A stretch of DNA of 64,000 nucleotides from Casuarius casuarius (Eukaryota > Chordata > Aves > Casuariiformes > Casuariidae), in NCBI GenBank assembly GCA_003342895.1, contig PTFA01000028.1:3327581-3391580 (forward strand), read 5' to 3'. Under the pieces are notes generated by a model. The model saw only the letters and a list, made by a program, of their open reading frames with translations. It did no database searches and was not told where the DNA came from. Both the position numbers and the translations under genes were made by a program. Below, piece after piece: positions 13,301-25,795 of this stretch (positions are counted from its first letter, which is position 1; each line of letters starts with the position of its first letter).

Positions 13301-16300
13301 TAACAGGCTTGTGCTAATCCAGCCTATTTTGACTGAAATGCTCACAGACAGCCTAATGCTATCAGCTCATCTGACAGGCACGAGGGGCCAGTAACTTCAA
13401 GCTGGTCTGGGGAAGAGCAGCAAGGAGGAGTCTGGGAGGCAACACAGTTGCTGCGGAAAGAGACTCTATGACCCCAGCCCAAGGTGAAAAGCTCTCAGGA
13501 ATTTAAAGACCTTTAATAGAACATTGTAAGAATATTTACTAAAATACTGTATCATAACCCTGAGACATCTGCCAGCGCAAGGGTACAATTCAGGCTGTTC
13601 TATATGAAGCCTCCAAAAGGCAGGTAAAGCATACCAAGACCTGCGTGAACAGCCAAGGTGCCCCGTGGTGATCCAGTCATCAGCTGGATGCAGTCACGGT
13701 GCACAGAGCACTGAATGCCAGCAAGAACAGAGTCACGCCTATGCTGAAGTTTCCTGTTCCCTAGAGATGTGTGAAATGACTGGAATAAAGTTAAAAAAAG
13801 ATGGAGACCTTCGCAAAAAATTCAAGCAAACTCTTTGGAGGCAGAGAGTGGGGTTAAAAAATAAACAAATCTTAGTTATCTTTTTCTTCATATTGGCTAC
13901 AACTGAAATTGGAAATCCAGACACACCACCACGAGGTTATTACTGTGATGTTTCCATTTCCAACAGAAGGTAAAAGCCTTATAGAAGTAGGACTGTATGC
14001 ACACAATTTCCAGCTCATTCTGTATGCTCAAGAGATACTTATAATTTGGCTGCACATCAGAAAAGCAGTCAAGCTGAACTAGAAAACCTTTTAAGTTTCA
14101 CAGAGCTGTTGCATTCAGTGCCCTCAGTAAAGGTTTCACTAGAGTTACATACCTAGGAGAGCAAAGCTCCCCTCCTTTCTTCTCTCTCACTGTGCGCAGG
14201 TCAGCAGAAGCTCTGCCTTCCTGTGCTCTCCGGGACATGCTGCCCTCTGACTCCCTGGCAATTGCAGCAGAGCAGAGTCTGGGGCAAAGTGGTGAATTCA
14301 TGACCAAAAGCCCTTTGGCTCCAGGCCTTTCTTGGCCTTCTGTTTGATTCCTGATAGACTTCAGGTGTTCAGAAGGATACTGTCTGCAAACAAGAAAATG
14401 CACTAATGAGCAAAACACAGCACTGGGTAAGGCTCACTCAGTTACTCTTAGTCACTCTGACTTCTACTGCCACACCAGATAACTGCAGAAACCGTGCTGG
14501 CCAGCAGAAAACTTAGTGAGTGAAGAGAAAATGAAAAGTCACCTGCGTCTGTATTCAGAAAGATGGGTTACACTAACAGACTGCTTTGGCCTCGTTTCTT
14601 AGTGAGACCCATCTGTTTTGAGGAAGCTGAGAATGTTTCAAGTAAAAGCATTTGTAATCTCAAATACTCCTTTACACTTTTAGGGCAAAATGTCAGGTTT
14701 TACTTTAACAGATCTCTGTCCCCAGAGTCAGAACTTCAGTCTACCTAAAGAACATTAGTCATCTCAAACCAAATGCCTGTAACTCAGCAATTTCCATCCA
14801 AAAGAATTGATTAGATGCAATTGGATCCAGGTGGAATGGGCAGATCACCTATGATTTCCCTTTTCCATTACTTTTTGCTCATTGAAACTCTTTTGGAAAA
14901 TAAAATATTAGGCAGTAACTGAACAGCTGGTAGTTAGATTTGGGAGTAGATGATAAAAATGTGATACAGTCCCTATTTCAGCAGGTGCTTAGAAACTATT
15001 CCAAGAGATATGGCCTTGTATTCGGATCTTTATGTTCTGTGTTTATCTAATCTACAGTGTCATCTATTTAACAGCAATTGGAACTTGGATGCCTTCTGAG
15101 CAATTTGACGCTATCGAATCAGAGCACTGTACTCCCAACACTCAAGTCAGTAGGCAAACAAGGAGTCTTGCCTAGTCTGCAAGAGTAAGTTCAACAGAAA
15201 ATTGCTCCAAGGTTCCAGCAGGACATAAAGAGTAAGAAGAATTCTTGACTTTCTTCTTTAGGCAGCACAGGGAGAAATTAATAAGGGAAATGACAAAAGA
15301 GGAAAATGAAGTACTTTATAAAATTGGAAATCACCAACCCCATCTACTGGCCTTCCCCACCAAGGTCTCAGATGTCACCTGGCTGGTCTCAGTGGAGCTC
15401 GCTCCCAGCTGACACTGCCGAGGGCTACAGTAGTGAAGCTCTACAGCAGCTAGGAGCTGCTGATCTACAGCCAACGCATGGGAAACAGCCTTTAATGTTA
15501 GCAGGAATCCAAACACAGGAGCTAAAGCACTCAAGTGCTTCTTATAAAAGCACGAGATGGGGGCACATGAATGACTCACTGCAGGACGAATTAGAAGATG
15601 AACTTACAGTGTATCTGCTGACCCACTGTAATTGCTTGTGCATCAGCTCTTACTGCAGGAAAAATGTGACGGTACATCCTCTTTCACTGACAGGTAAGGA
15701 ACCTGCAATTACCTGCCTCTTACCATGGGATAAAGGCCCCCACACCGGCAGTAGTGTGGGATATTCTGATGCACTGCTCATGCAGCGACTTTTTACCCCC
15801 TCTAACCTGTTCAAGTGGCTGTAGCCACAAACTAGCCATATGCTTGTACTGAGCCTTCAAGATAATCTTGTCTTGTATACAGCAAAGTTACAATTTCCAG
15901 GCTTTTTCCCTGCTCAGGTTCTTCTGAATTAACTAATCCGTCAATTGGGCATTAATGGTGTGGGGGAGTCCAGGGGATACTAATTAAAGAAGTCATTTAT
16001 AGACAGTGTCCTACTGGGCACCCCACGAGCTGGGAAATGCTGATCAGGCAAATTCATTTCAGCTCCCCAGAGGACAGAAGCGAGAGCTCCTTGAACAAGC
16101 AGAGAAACCTTCTTTCTCAAAAGACCGAGGGTTTCCATAGCCTGGGAGAGGGGATCGGGTGGGAGCTGTGCTTTCTGCTGGCCCTTTCAGGCTTCGTCCA
16201 CCAGCTTCCTCGGGAGCAGTGCTGGCTGGCAGGGAAGCACAATGAGAGCAAAGAGTGCTCCCTGTTCCTGACTCAATCTGTTCGACGGCTTTTTGGGTAG

Positions 16301-17343
16301 AGCCCCAGCCCTCACTGCCCAGCTGCTCTCTCACCTGTCTTTTTCCTTTCCTCTGATTGCAAAATGGAGGGGAAAAAAGTTGAATATTTCCCTATGAGTG
16401 AACAGTTTGTGCTGAAACACTGGCTCTTCCTCCTCTGTTGAGCAACGGCTAAACTCAGCTTCTCCGTGGGTAAGCACATCCCAAAGGAGGCTTTTACTTT
16501 TTCATTTGGAGTTAAGTATATATTAGCTTACACTAGAATGACATAATCCAACCAAGGAAAGAATGACTGATTTACACTAAGTCTCAAGTCACATGAACTG
16601 TTGTAGGATGCTATCAAGTATGGAGGCCCAAGGTGGGCTCATTATGTCATCGCAGGACACTGGAAATAGGCGCATGTGAAATCCAAAAATTGGCAGTGAG
16701 GGACACTTACACAGAAATTTCTCATGTGTTGTATTTCATCTTTAACACGTATCACATGATCAACAAAAGCTTGGCAGGCCCTAAAAATAACATTCAGTCA
16801 TGAGACAGAAAATTTGTTCTTATTTAAAACAAGAACATGAATCAGAGTGACCAACTAGCTTGCTAAAGGACAAAACATTATTCTTGCCCAAACAACTTGT
16901 TCCCATACACACTGTGAGCTAAATCAGGAGATCTCTGCCAGGATCCTACGCAAGTCCTTCCTGAAAATTCATCTCAGGATTAATTTAATTACTTGCACAA
17001 TTAATACTGTAATATCACAAAGAAAATTAATATAAATACTCCCAAATGCAGCCACTCTGCTTTCCAGAAAGTGACAAAATCTTTTGCATTCCTACGAAAG
17101 ACTTGCTTCTCTCCCTGACTGTATAAGAAATCAGGGCCTGGCAGTTCTGGAGTGTATGAGGTCTGAACTGCTCATTGTTGTCCTGAATTTAAGCACTGCA
17201 GTAGGTACATAAATCTGTCTGATGCATCATACTAGGCTGAATGTCTTCACGTCCTGACCTCTTTGTCATCCAGCCACCCCAACTGAGATAGATAACAGAA
17301 TCTCTAAACTGATTCTTTTAGTTTCTCTTTTTCTTTTGAGCAA

Positions 17344-17385
17344 AACCCTGTCCTTATTTGACAGGGTTGCATTGCTGACAATGCA
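17344..17385. repeat. Two adjacent perfect hairpins
   Basis: The first inverted repeat has 9-base arms AACCCTGTC (17344-17352) and GACAGGGTT (17360-17368) around a 7-base loop. The second has 7-base arms TGCATTG (17368-17374) and CAATGCA (17379-17385) around CTGA. They share one base. No tRNA or known structural RNA was recognised in them. The stems are perfect but short, so chance remains possible. Confidence 0.6.
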
Positions 17386-18079
17386 CTTTTTGGGAAGTGT
17401 TATTTTCTGTTTTGAGTGAAGATGTCAGGCTCATTTCCAAAAGAAGCTCTCATTTCTTTTTTCTTCTCTCCCTCTGACTATTCTAATTCAGTGAATCTCT
17501 GTATTTTAATCACACCTCCTGGTAGGAAGAGCTCTTGGGAGCTGTGCCTCTGGGTTGAGAGTTCCTAGACCCCCAGCTCATCCCACCAAAATTCTCTGAA
17601 GATTTTGCTCTACCTTGTTGTTCACTGCAAGGCAACAGAGTTCATTGCTTAATTATTGCTTCCAGGAACAATTCTTTCAGTGCTGCCTAATTCTAATAGT
17701 GTATCTGTGGTGGAGCTCCTGCAACTACAGAACATGCAACATGAAGAAAAGAGTGAAAAATAAGCATTAAAGTCTCATCTGAAATACAAAATGACTTCAG
17801 CATCATGCTGAGATTTAAGCCTACCACAAAAAGTTTGAAAATGGAAACTACAGTCTTTGGCTCTCTTGCTGTGATTTGGTTGCATCAGGATTGCCTGACA
17901 GAATAAAATATGGAATTGAAGATTCAAGTTTCACATATAACTGTGCTATTATTTATCATTTGGCATTTCATCATATTGTCTTGCCTGAGTGTGAAGGAAC
18001 AAGGTGTATATAGTGCAGGAAATGGTTATATGCATGTGTGTCCTCACAGCCTCACACCCCCTGTGGAAAGATAGGATTC

Positions 18080-18165
18080 TCCAGACATACAGGCATGGAT
18101 AAATGATTTGCCTAGAAACAAAGTCATTTAAAAGTGATGTACTATAGCAGGATTCAAAATAGGCA
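18080..18165 (-). mobile_element. MIR-like CORE-SINE fragment, antisense
   Basis: In reverse orientation the segment follows the MIR core and 3' part. It has an AGGCATGGATAAATGATTTGCC stretch corresponding to 'gaggcacagagaggttaagtgacttgccc', then an interrupted AGTCATTTAAAAGTGATG portion, and finally GCAGGATTCAAAA corresponding to 'gcaggattcgaaccc'. It is strongly diverged with small gaps, as expected for an element that ceased moving early in amniote history. The call rests on recalled consensus order only. Confidence 0.45.
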
Positions 18166-18829
18166 CACACATGGATTAGAGCGCCAGATTTTTTCCATAT
18201 GAGCAGTAAGGAAATGCTGTTAAGTCTTCATATTTTGAAAGAGATGGACTTTCATCAGAGACTGAAGCTGAGATTTGGGAACTTGTGATCATTAAGAGTC
18301 TCTCAGTGATCTATCATATGTAGAGCCTGGCTGAGCCAAAACCCTGCTATCAGCTTCAGAGATTCACTTTTGACTGCCTAAAATTCCCACTGCAACTTCA
18401 AATGGAGGTCTTGGATATGCTTTCGTCTCACATCAATACGACTTCTCATCATATTAGAAAAGAATAAAGAGAAAGAATTTATTGTTTTAAGTATGACCCT
18501 CCACGTTCAAACCTCAAACCAGGGAAGTTTCAGAGCTGGATTTCGCTATAGATGAGGAATCAAAGTTAAAGGTGGCTCAGCTGCAAGGTTTTAGCTTTAC
18601 AGTAGATTGAGCAAGCCATTGTGGTAGTTTGGCAAGAGCTAGTGTCTTAGCACCTTAGAACTCGGAATAATTTAGATCTTGATTCTTTTTAACACAAATC
18701 ATCAAATCAATCCAAATCGCAAATGGGAGATGATGAACAACAACAAGGATTTTGGATTTTGGAAATGATGAAGCTGTAAATGGTGTAATTAAAGGTGATA
18801 AGATCAGACTGCAACGCAAGGAAGAAAAA

Positions 18830-18850
18830 GTTTCCTGAAATTCAGGAAAC
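18830..18850. repeat. 21-base perfect palindrome
   Basis: Arms GTTTCCTGAA (18830-18839) and TTCAGGAAAC (18841-18850) are exact reverse complements around a single A. It could serve as a symmetric protein-binding site: the centre resembles a STAT/ETS-like TTCC...GGAA arrangement. It could also be accidental. Confidence 0.6.
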
Positions 18851-20104
18851 CTTCCTTCAGATTCAGATGAAAGCTTTGCATATGTATGACAATTTTTTAA
18901 CTCCCTAGCCTGTCCAGCCTGTATTAAATAGTGCCATAAACCTTCTAAAAACTTTGCTCCTTGTGTCCACCAAATCCAGAAATAATGATATCTCATTTCA
19001 TAGCACAGCTACTTCCGGTCATAACTCATAAGTGTCAAGATACATAACACTGCAAAACAGGTGGTAAAAATGTTCAGTGATCTGTTTTAACTCTTTAGGA
19101 ACCTTGAGTCTCATTTTGACATAGAGACTAAGAAGTAGAAAATAATCTTATTTTAATTTCATCCCAGAGTATTGTCCTCTGTCATTCAAAGAGTGCTTTA
19201 CTTCACATTGGCTACCCTCCAGAATTTTTTCTTCATGCTCAAGCAGAAAATCTGAAAGACCAAAATAATAACTAGGTCCTGAGATAGTCAGTCCCCTGTC
19301 TGAATCTAAGGGGCCAGGGGTCACAGAGCAATGGACTGCTCAGTCAGAAATGAAAGCCGCGATATTCCCATAGCTCTTTCCAGATGCCTGCCTCCTTCAT
19401 AGAAAGCCCTCATGCTGTTGACAATAGTCTGTTCACAAACAAGTTGTAACCTACACCTTTGATGGACAGCCGACATCTGAAGAAGAAATGGATGTCAATT
19501 TACTATGCACAAATAAGAAGTTCAAAATAATCAGTAATCTGAAGCTGCCATACTGCTATTTAAGCCCTTTCAGGGTTAGATCTATCTTGACCAATAGGAC
19601 TGAATTATTTCAAATATATGTTTTGGAACTGAGGACTATGGTAACACAACACTGGGATGATATGTTGATCTATAGATCCAACATACAAGATGATCTCACA
19701 CTGGAGTCAAATTCATGAGAATATGGTGAGAGTGGAAAATCCATTTTGTTAAAGTGTTCTCTGAATATCTGTGCTAACGCTGCCTATGATGCAGCAGCTG
19801 GGGCACTCAACAGAAATAAGTCCCTTTTCCCATGAGTGAGTATTTCTTTACACAGAGCAGAACCATTGCAACAGAAAAGATCATGGGATCAGCCCTCCAG
19901 TACGCCCTGGCCCAAGGCATGGCCTCCTGAGTGATGGGAGACCTGGACCCTAGTCCTGGGTGGGTGTTTGACTCCAAGATCTCTTACACTCTAGCTGGAA
20001 GCAGAAGCTGGAGCTTCAAGCTGTCACAACAAAAAGAAATGGGTCAAACCTAATCAAAGAGGCCCCCAGTTTATCTTAGAGTTTTGTCAGTTATGCAGCA
20101 TCTG

Positions 20105-20214
20105 ATTCATGCTCATGCCAGTTACACTAATTTACTACTGACATCCATATACAGGAAATCCCTTTAATTTATATAGGATTAGCTGGAACGTAAACTGACC
20201 TAGAATGTGGCCCT
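20105..20214 (+). repeat. Old interspersed amniote repeat, copy 1
   Basis: The order of motifs is TTCATGCTCATGCCAGTTACAC, then GGATTAGCTGG, then ACGTAAACTGACCTAGAATGTGGCCC. It matches a family I recall as common in reptile and bird genomes (…TTACACCAGTGTAACTGAGATCAGAATCTGGCCC…). I cannot name the family. Another copy with the same ending pattern is at 53905-53971. The fragments are probably part of a non-autonomous DNA transposon or SINE. Confidence 0.4.
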
Positions 20215-20349
20215 ACGCGTCTTTTACAGCCCTTCTTACAAGCTTTCTTGAATTTTCATGGAATCTAGTAGGCCATGCACTTGATCATGTAAATGGCATG
20301 GAGGATACCCTAGGAATGTATTAGTCACACGGTCTCAGGCTTAGATAGG

Positions 20350-20440
20350 AATGAAAATGGGGAAAAAAACAGACAAGCAACCGGTGGGACAGAGAAGTGA
20401 AAGCTAACTTGGCCAAGGTCATAATCTTTCCAAGTTTGCT
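20350..20440 (-). mobile_element. MIR-like CORE-SINE fragment, antisense
   Basis: The stretch contains GGACAGAGAAGTGAAAGCTAA followed by CTTGGCCAAGGTCATA. This mirrors the reverse-complement MIR 3' segment (…gcacagagaagtgacttgcccaaggtcaca…). An ATGGGGAAAAAAACAGAC portion precedes it, where the consensus has 'atgaggaaactgaggc'. It is diverged and short; the assignment is from recalled consensus. Confidence 0.45.
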
Positions 20441-23211
20441 TTTCTCAGATTTTGTAAGCAGTGAAACATCGTGAGTAGGGGTATTTGCAAATATTATTTC
20501 TAATCTTGTACTCTTAAAGATTTACAAGACAATGAATATCAAGTTTATGTATGAGTGTAACACTAACCTTTGTTTATCGCTTGTATCTGAGTCCTTCAGT
20601 TCACAGAAACCACAAGATGCGTGTGACAAATTTATTTACACATCATTTATATCACAGTAATGTCAGGACCTGGACCCAGTTTGCCGGGTACTACTTATAT
20701 GCCTTTACCAAGCAGTCACTTCTCCAAACAACTCATAGTATAAAAAAACCAGCACAGCATATTTTTCACATTCTGAATATCCATTTTTTTGCAGTGAACT
20801 GTCCATTTGATATTTGCATAGGAAAACCAATTTGCCAAGAGAAATGTGGATAATTTCAAAAAATGGCTGAATTTGACATGGCTTACAAATAGTCTGTGGA
20901 CAGAACGGGAGGTGAAACACATTTTTGTGAAATCATTTTTGCATTCTGCTCCATTTCATGTAGTACTGCATGGCTGCTATCAGAGAGGCAGCACTGAATG
21001 CTAATTTCTAACCAGCATAAATTACTTTGAAGGTATTTTTCTAAAAGATTGTATGCTATGACACTTATTGTATTTTCCATTTCTCACTAGGCTGACTTAA
21101 TTTTACTTCCAGTGAGCCTCAAGCTGTGATTTATGTTACTGTCAGACTTAGGAAACCAATTGCCTCAAACTGAATATCTAAAAACAAAGTGTTGTAAATT
21201 CCAAGTGAACGTTTGCAATTGTTTTCTTTTTATTAGCTGCACAAACCTATTTTTCCCCTGGCACACAAATCATTTGTAATGGGCTGCTAAATGTATTTGT
21301 TAATGCATTCACCCTCAGCTTAAACAATGATCTTCAGCAAATCCAGTAGATGAAGCATTAAAAATAAACAGAAAAGGCCTTCTATAGCATCGACTTGGGT
21401 CTCGTATAAAAACAATTTGGATACTTCAGGCTGGAAACAAGCATTTTGTTACAGAAGCTGATCGTTCCCTGCTGCAACTCATGCTAACAATTTCTTTCAG
21501 ATGTGTCCTCTCTTGGGCAGTCTCCTCAATCCTATCACCGCTTTGCGAAGCCCATATTGCCTCCTGAAAGATGTTTCTCCCTGAGACACTGTCATGCAGT
21601 TCGTATCAGGAAGCCAGTCGAGATCATGTGCTTTACACATGCTCATAATGATATGCCCCAAGTGTGTCAGCTGGTACCATCTGTGGTGCCTGGAGCAGTG
21701 TCTGGGAGGCTGTGACAACTCAATTGCAGGCTGGAGGTTTTGAAAAACGCTGGATAATTGCTATTCCCTCTTAGGCAAGAAGACCCCTCTGTGCAGTGTT
21801 AGGGAGGCCACATCTGTTACAACTCTTACTAAGTCTCTGCTGATCATCAATATTACAATAAAAATAGTCATCAATCTGGATAAAAATCACAATTTCTTTT
21901 CAGTTCCAGCCCACTGATCTGATCGAATTGTGAGTAATAAATTGATGCTATGTCCGCCTCTTGCTTTGTGTGCTTTTCGTTGCGCTCCAATTGTTTTTGG
22001 AAGCTATGCAGGAGCCTATCCCAAACAGATACCTGGCAGTAGAATAAGAAGGCAAGAAAGAGAGCTGGAATTACTCTAGCACTGAGAATTTGAGTATTTG
22101 AGAAGAATACTGAATTCTGAAAGTCTAGTTCCAGAAATTCCTTTGAAGCCACTTCTTTCAACTAAGCTGCTTTTTACTTATCAAAAGATCTTAATTATCA
22201 GGCTGATAATGGCTAGTCTGCATTTTTAGAACGTGTACGTTGTTGTCTAACTCAAAACTGCAGAAGCTTTTGCTCAGTCAAATTAGCTGTGTTTTAACTG
22301 TGCAAATTCAATGATGATTTTAATCAGTTTCATTGTTTCCTAAGCTAAGTCCTTATTGGCAATCCAAATCTCTGTCTGGGGTCTTTTTTAGTTCTAACCA
22401 CAAAGTTTTGACAAACCAAACAGTAACCATGCTATTTCTTTGCACTTTTTGTCCAGCACTGATATATGATGACTTGGATATTACAAGCACTAAAGTGACA
22501 AGAACCAAATATTCTTACTGTGAAAATTAAAATATTGGATGTGAGAAGATACTTATTTCTTCACAGTGGATTCAGCTGCCCCTGCATTTTATGCTGAAGC
22601 TAGAAGAAATAATAAGACAGGGAACAAACCTAAGTTTCCAGCCATCAGGAATAAAATCAGAGCTCTTGGGACAGTGAAAGAAGGTGCATCTTGAAATGGC
22701 CAGTGATGGAAAACATGTGAGGGAACTTCTTACACGGTATGATTTTGCGTTGCCTCAAAGTGGTAATTGCTGAAGGAAAGTCTTCAGTGCCATATCAGAT
22801 ATCATAAAATTACGGTTGCTGCAGTGTTCCAAGTTTTGTTTTCTACATACAGTCTAATAACAGACAAAACAACAGATAAATATCAAGACAAATTTGTTAA
22901 TATCGCATTATTGGCAGACAAAAAAAGATCACTTTACATTGGAACGCTGAGCTCCTGCCAACCACCAACAAGTGGATAGCTCTGTTTTAGAACTTATTGC
23001 TAATGGAAAAAAATATATGTACTGCATAAAAATAGAAATAATCTGAAGGCGTTTGAAAAGGTTTAGGTTCCATTCTGAGAGTCCCTCTAAAATCAGCCCT
23101 GCTGACAGAATTTTGAAAAATACAGCTGGTGTAAAGGTAGTGGCATTAAATTTTTCCATAGTTCTGTACATCTCTGAAGTGTTCTATGAAAAGGAACCGC
23201 AGTGGAGCAGG

Positions 23212-23290
23212 TAAATATTATTAATCCTACTTAGACATGGAGAAACAGATTTATACAAAAGGATCATCCAAGGATGCTCAGAAGATGGTC
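23212..23290 (-). mobile_element. MIR-like CORE-SINE fragment, antisense
   Basis: The sequence runs ATTATTAATCCTACTTAGACATGGAGAAACAG and continues into GATCATCCAAGGATGCTCAGAAG. This follows the reverse-complement MIR 3' end (…attattatccccattttacagatgaggaaactgag…gcccaaggtcacacag…) with the expected spacing. It is an inactive ancient SINE relic. Exact ends are uncertain. Confidence 0.5.
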
Positions 23291-25767
23291 ATATACCAAA
23301 ATGCTTGTTGGGGTAGGAAGAGACAACATAAGGTACCAGGGTTGTTTTGGGAAATGTGGGTCTGAGACGGAAAATTTCAATGTGAATAATTAAAAAGGCT
23401 GAAAAATATATAAATATGTCTTTACTGTGAAAAAATGGTATAGAAATATGATTTTTATGTTGCTGGAAGTATTTAAGGGCAGTGAATATGAGGTGTTAAC
23501 TGCAGAGACACTCTGCCAGTGTGTGGACCTTTCAGAGGTAAGGGTCTGCATATAGAGACCCACGATGCCTCCAAGAAGCCTGACCCTGTCAGGATGCTGA
23601 CAGTGATCACCGCAGTCAATAGACTTGGTCTTTGTGACCTCTTATTTAAGCTGTGATCTTAGGGTTTTGCTCAGTTCAGGTAAGATTGATGCTGGAAGGA
23701 GAGGAAGGACTCTGGCAGGAGCGCATGGGTTGGGTGTGTTTGTTCCCTCCCCGCAAGGACGTGCTCCTCTGTTTAGGGAGGAAAGCTGTCCACCTTCCAG
23801 CTCATAACACCCCTTCTTTGGCATCTTCACTGAATTTCAGTCCTTTTGTGATAGATGATGGCCTTCATGGCAGGGATGCCATAATTATAACACAGGACAC
23901 CTGGTGCTTCTTTCTCTGGGGTTCTCTGCATTTCCTCAAGTTGCTTTTCTATATCAAGTAATGGACAGCCTTGTGATTTAGAAACACTGGCCAAAAAAGA
24001 TGACAAGAGAGATTTTGCACCGAATGCAGGTGCCTACAGTTACAATCAGGAATAAGCTCATTTCCCTGCCTCACAGACACAGGGTAAGAGTATGGGTAAG
24101 CCTGTCAGGTGGGGAGCCTGTAAAAGTGTTGCTATATGAGTTTTTTCCATGGCTTATACACACACACACGCAAAAATGATAAAATGGATGCATTTAAAAG
24201 GAACAAATGTACAGTCCAAATCATGAAGAGCCTGAGCTACTGCCCACTTCTTCCCTGGGATCTTCAGCCAGGAGACTGGAACAGCTCTCTCAGAGTGATC
24301 TGATTGTATGGAGTGAATAATACATCTTATAAATGATTAGATTTTGACTGTTTTTGGTTTTGTTTTCTTCAAGTCACTGAGGGGAAAAAGGAGACAAAAG
24401 GCAGATTTTGATTGATCTGGTAAATATGGATGTGGCTGGAGCCAGGAGGAATACATTAGAGAAGTGATTGATGGCCTTGATTATGGTCAGTGTAGTGTGA
24501 ACACTGGCTTTTGCTGTGGCTGCAGACTGAAGCTTGCTATTCCCTCGCTTTCTGTCTGGCACTGCTTGTGCTCTTTTCTGAACAGGGCCACGGAGACAAA
24601 CAACAATAGGACGGCGATCAGACTGCTTTAGCTAATGGTCAGCTGGCATGTGCACTGTCAAATCCTTCCGCCAGGACCCAACTTTACTGGAGTTCAAAAT
24701 ACATGCTCACATGGTGGGCCCAGATGGCAATATTTATTTTACCATTTATTTTTCAGTTGTTCCAGAAAAAAAAGTCAAGATTAATTTGTATAGTTTCAAA
24801 GGATGATATTTTCTGTTCCAATGTTATTACAAAATTTGATTTGCTTTAAATTTGTTTGCCTTACCATTTCCTTTAGGTTTTCATTTAGCATGGCTCTAAC
24901 ATAACAGTTTAAAAAGTAGCTCCTGAATATATCTGGTCATTTCTCGCCATAACCGAAATGCTTGTCTACCGCAGCTCTGTACCATAGGAGAATATTGCTA
25001 TATGACATGAATTCGCCCGTGGGCACGTCTGGCCAGTCAGCTGGGCGCACTAGAGAATACAGCCTGTCTCCTCTGAGGAAGGAATATGTCTAAACACACA
25101 CGATGCAAGTGCAGGTCGCAGACAGGCAGGCTAGATGGGGAAGGGAAAGCGCAAAGGTGACAATAGTAGGAACACATGGTATCAGGAAGGTGCACACAGG
25201 CATATGGATGGCTCTTTTTGCTGTTTTTCTTCAATCCATTTTTGTGGGCAAAATGCCGAAATGCCAGAAGGAGGTAGTTGCAGGAGCAGCTTTGGTTAGG
25301 ACAGCAAAAGAAGGGGAAGAGGGGACATGGACTTTTGTGGGAGAAGGGAGACAGCCGGCATGACTGAGTAGAACTAACAGGGCAGATTTTGGGAGAGGAA
25401 CTGCACTACAGAAGGTCTTCCAGACTAGGACATTAGACTTCTTTAGAGAGCAATGAGGAAACAGGCCAACATCCAGAGAGGCAGATGTCACAGCCAGAAT
25501 AAGAAAGATGACTTTGGCAGCAACATCCCGACAGACCAGCAAAGGGAGAACATAGTCCTGCGACAACAACAGCAGTAGCTGAGGAGGGAAGGGATTAAGT
25601 GTGTGCGAGGGGTTTGGCTGCAGGGGTGGAGAGGCAAGGCTAGATGGCTGAAGCACTGTAGCAGGTGTGGCTCATCTACTCCATCCTGCACGCAGGAGGT
25701 GTGTTGGGAGTCCACAGAAAAGGAGTGAAGCTCAGTGGGGTAAGGACAGTCAAACACACTGTGGGAG

Positions 25768-25795
25768 GCTTACACTAGCCCTTGCTGGTGTAAGC
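25768..25795. repeat. 12-bp stem hairpin
   Basis: GCTTACACTAGC (25768-25779) pairs with GCTGGTGTAAGC (25784-25795) around a CCTT loop. Eleven pairs are Watson-Crick and one is a G-T wobble. The TTACAC...GTGTAA words recall palindromic non-autonomous DNA transposons of amniotes, so this may be the centre of such an element. It is not part of any RNA gene I recognise. Confidence 0.6.

Larger units (their letters stand above)
13301..20104. other. Non-coding stretch, hairpins and MIR relic
   Basis: No gene is recognised. The longest open frame is 15306-15824 (+, 172 codons). It has no domain resemblance and no proven exon boundaries, although a CAG|GTAAGG donor-like site sits inside it near 15691. 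Two back-to-back hairpins (17344-17385), a 21-base palindrome (18830-18850) and a MIR-like fragment (18080-18165) are listed separately. The remainder is unremarkable AT-rich sequence. Confidence 0.55.

Noticed and set aside
25110..25600. Purine-rich segment like an old LINE 3' region
   Set aside because: Texture suggests an old repeat, but no family landmark could be matched in order.
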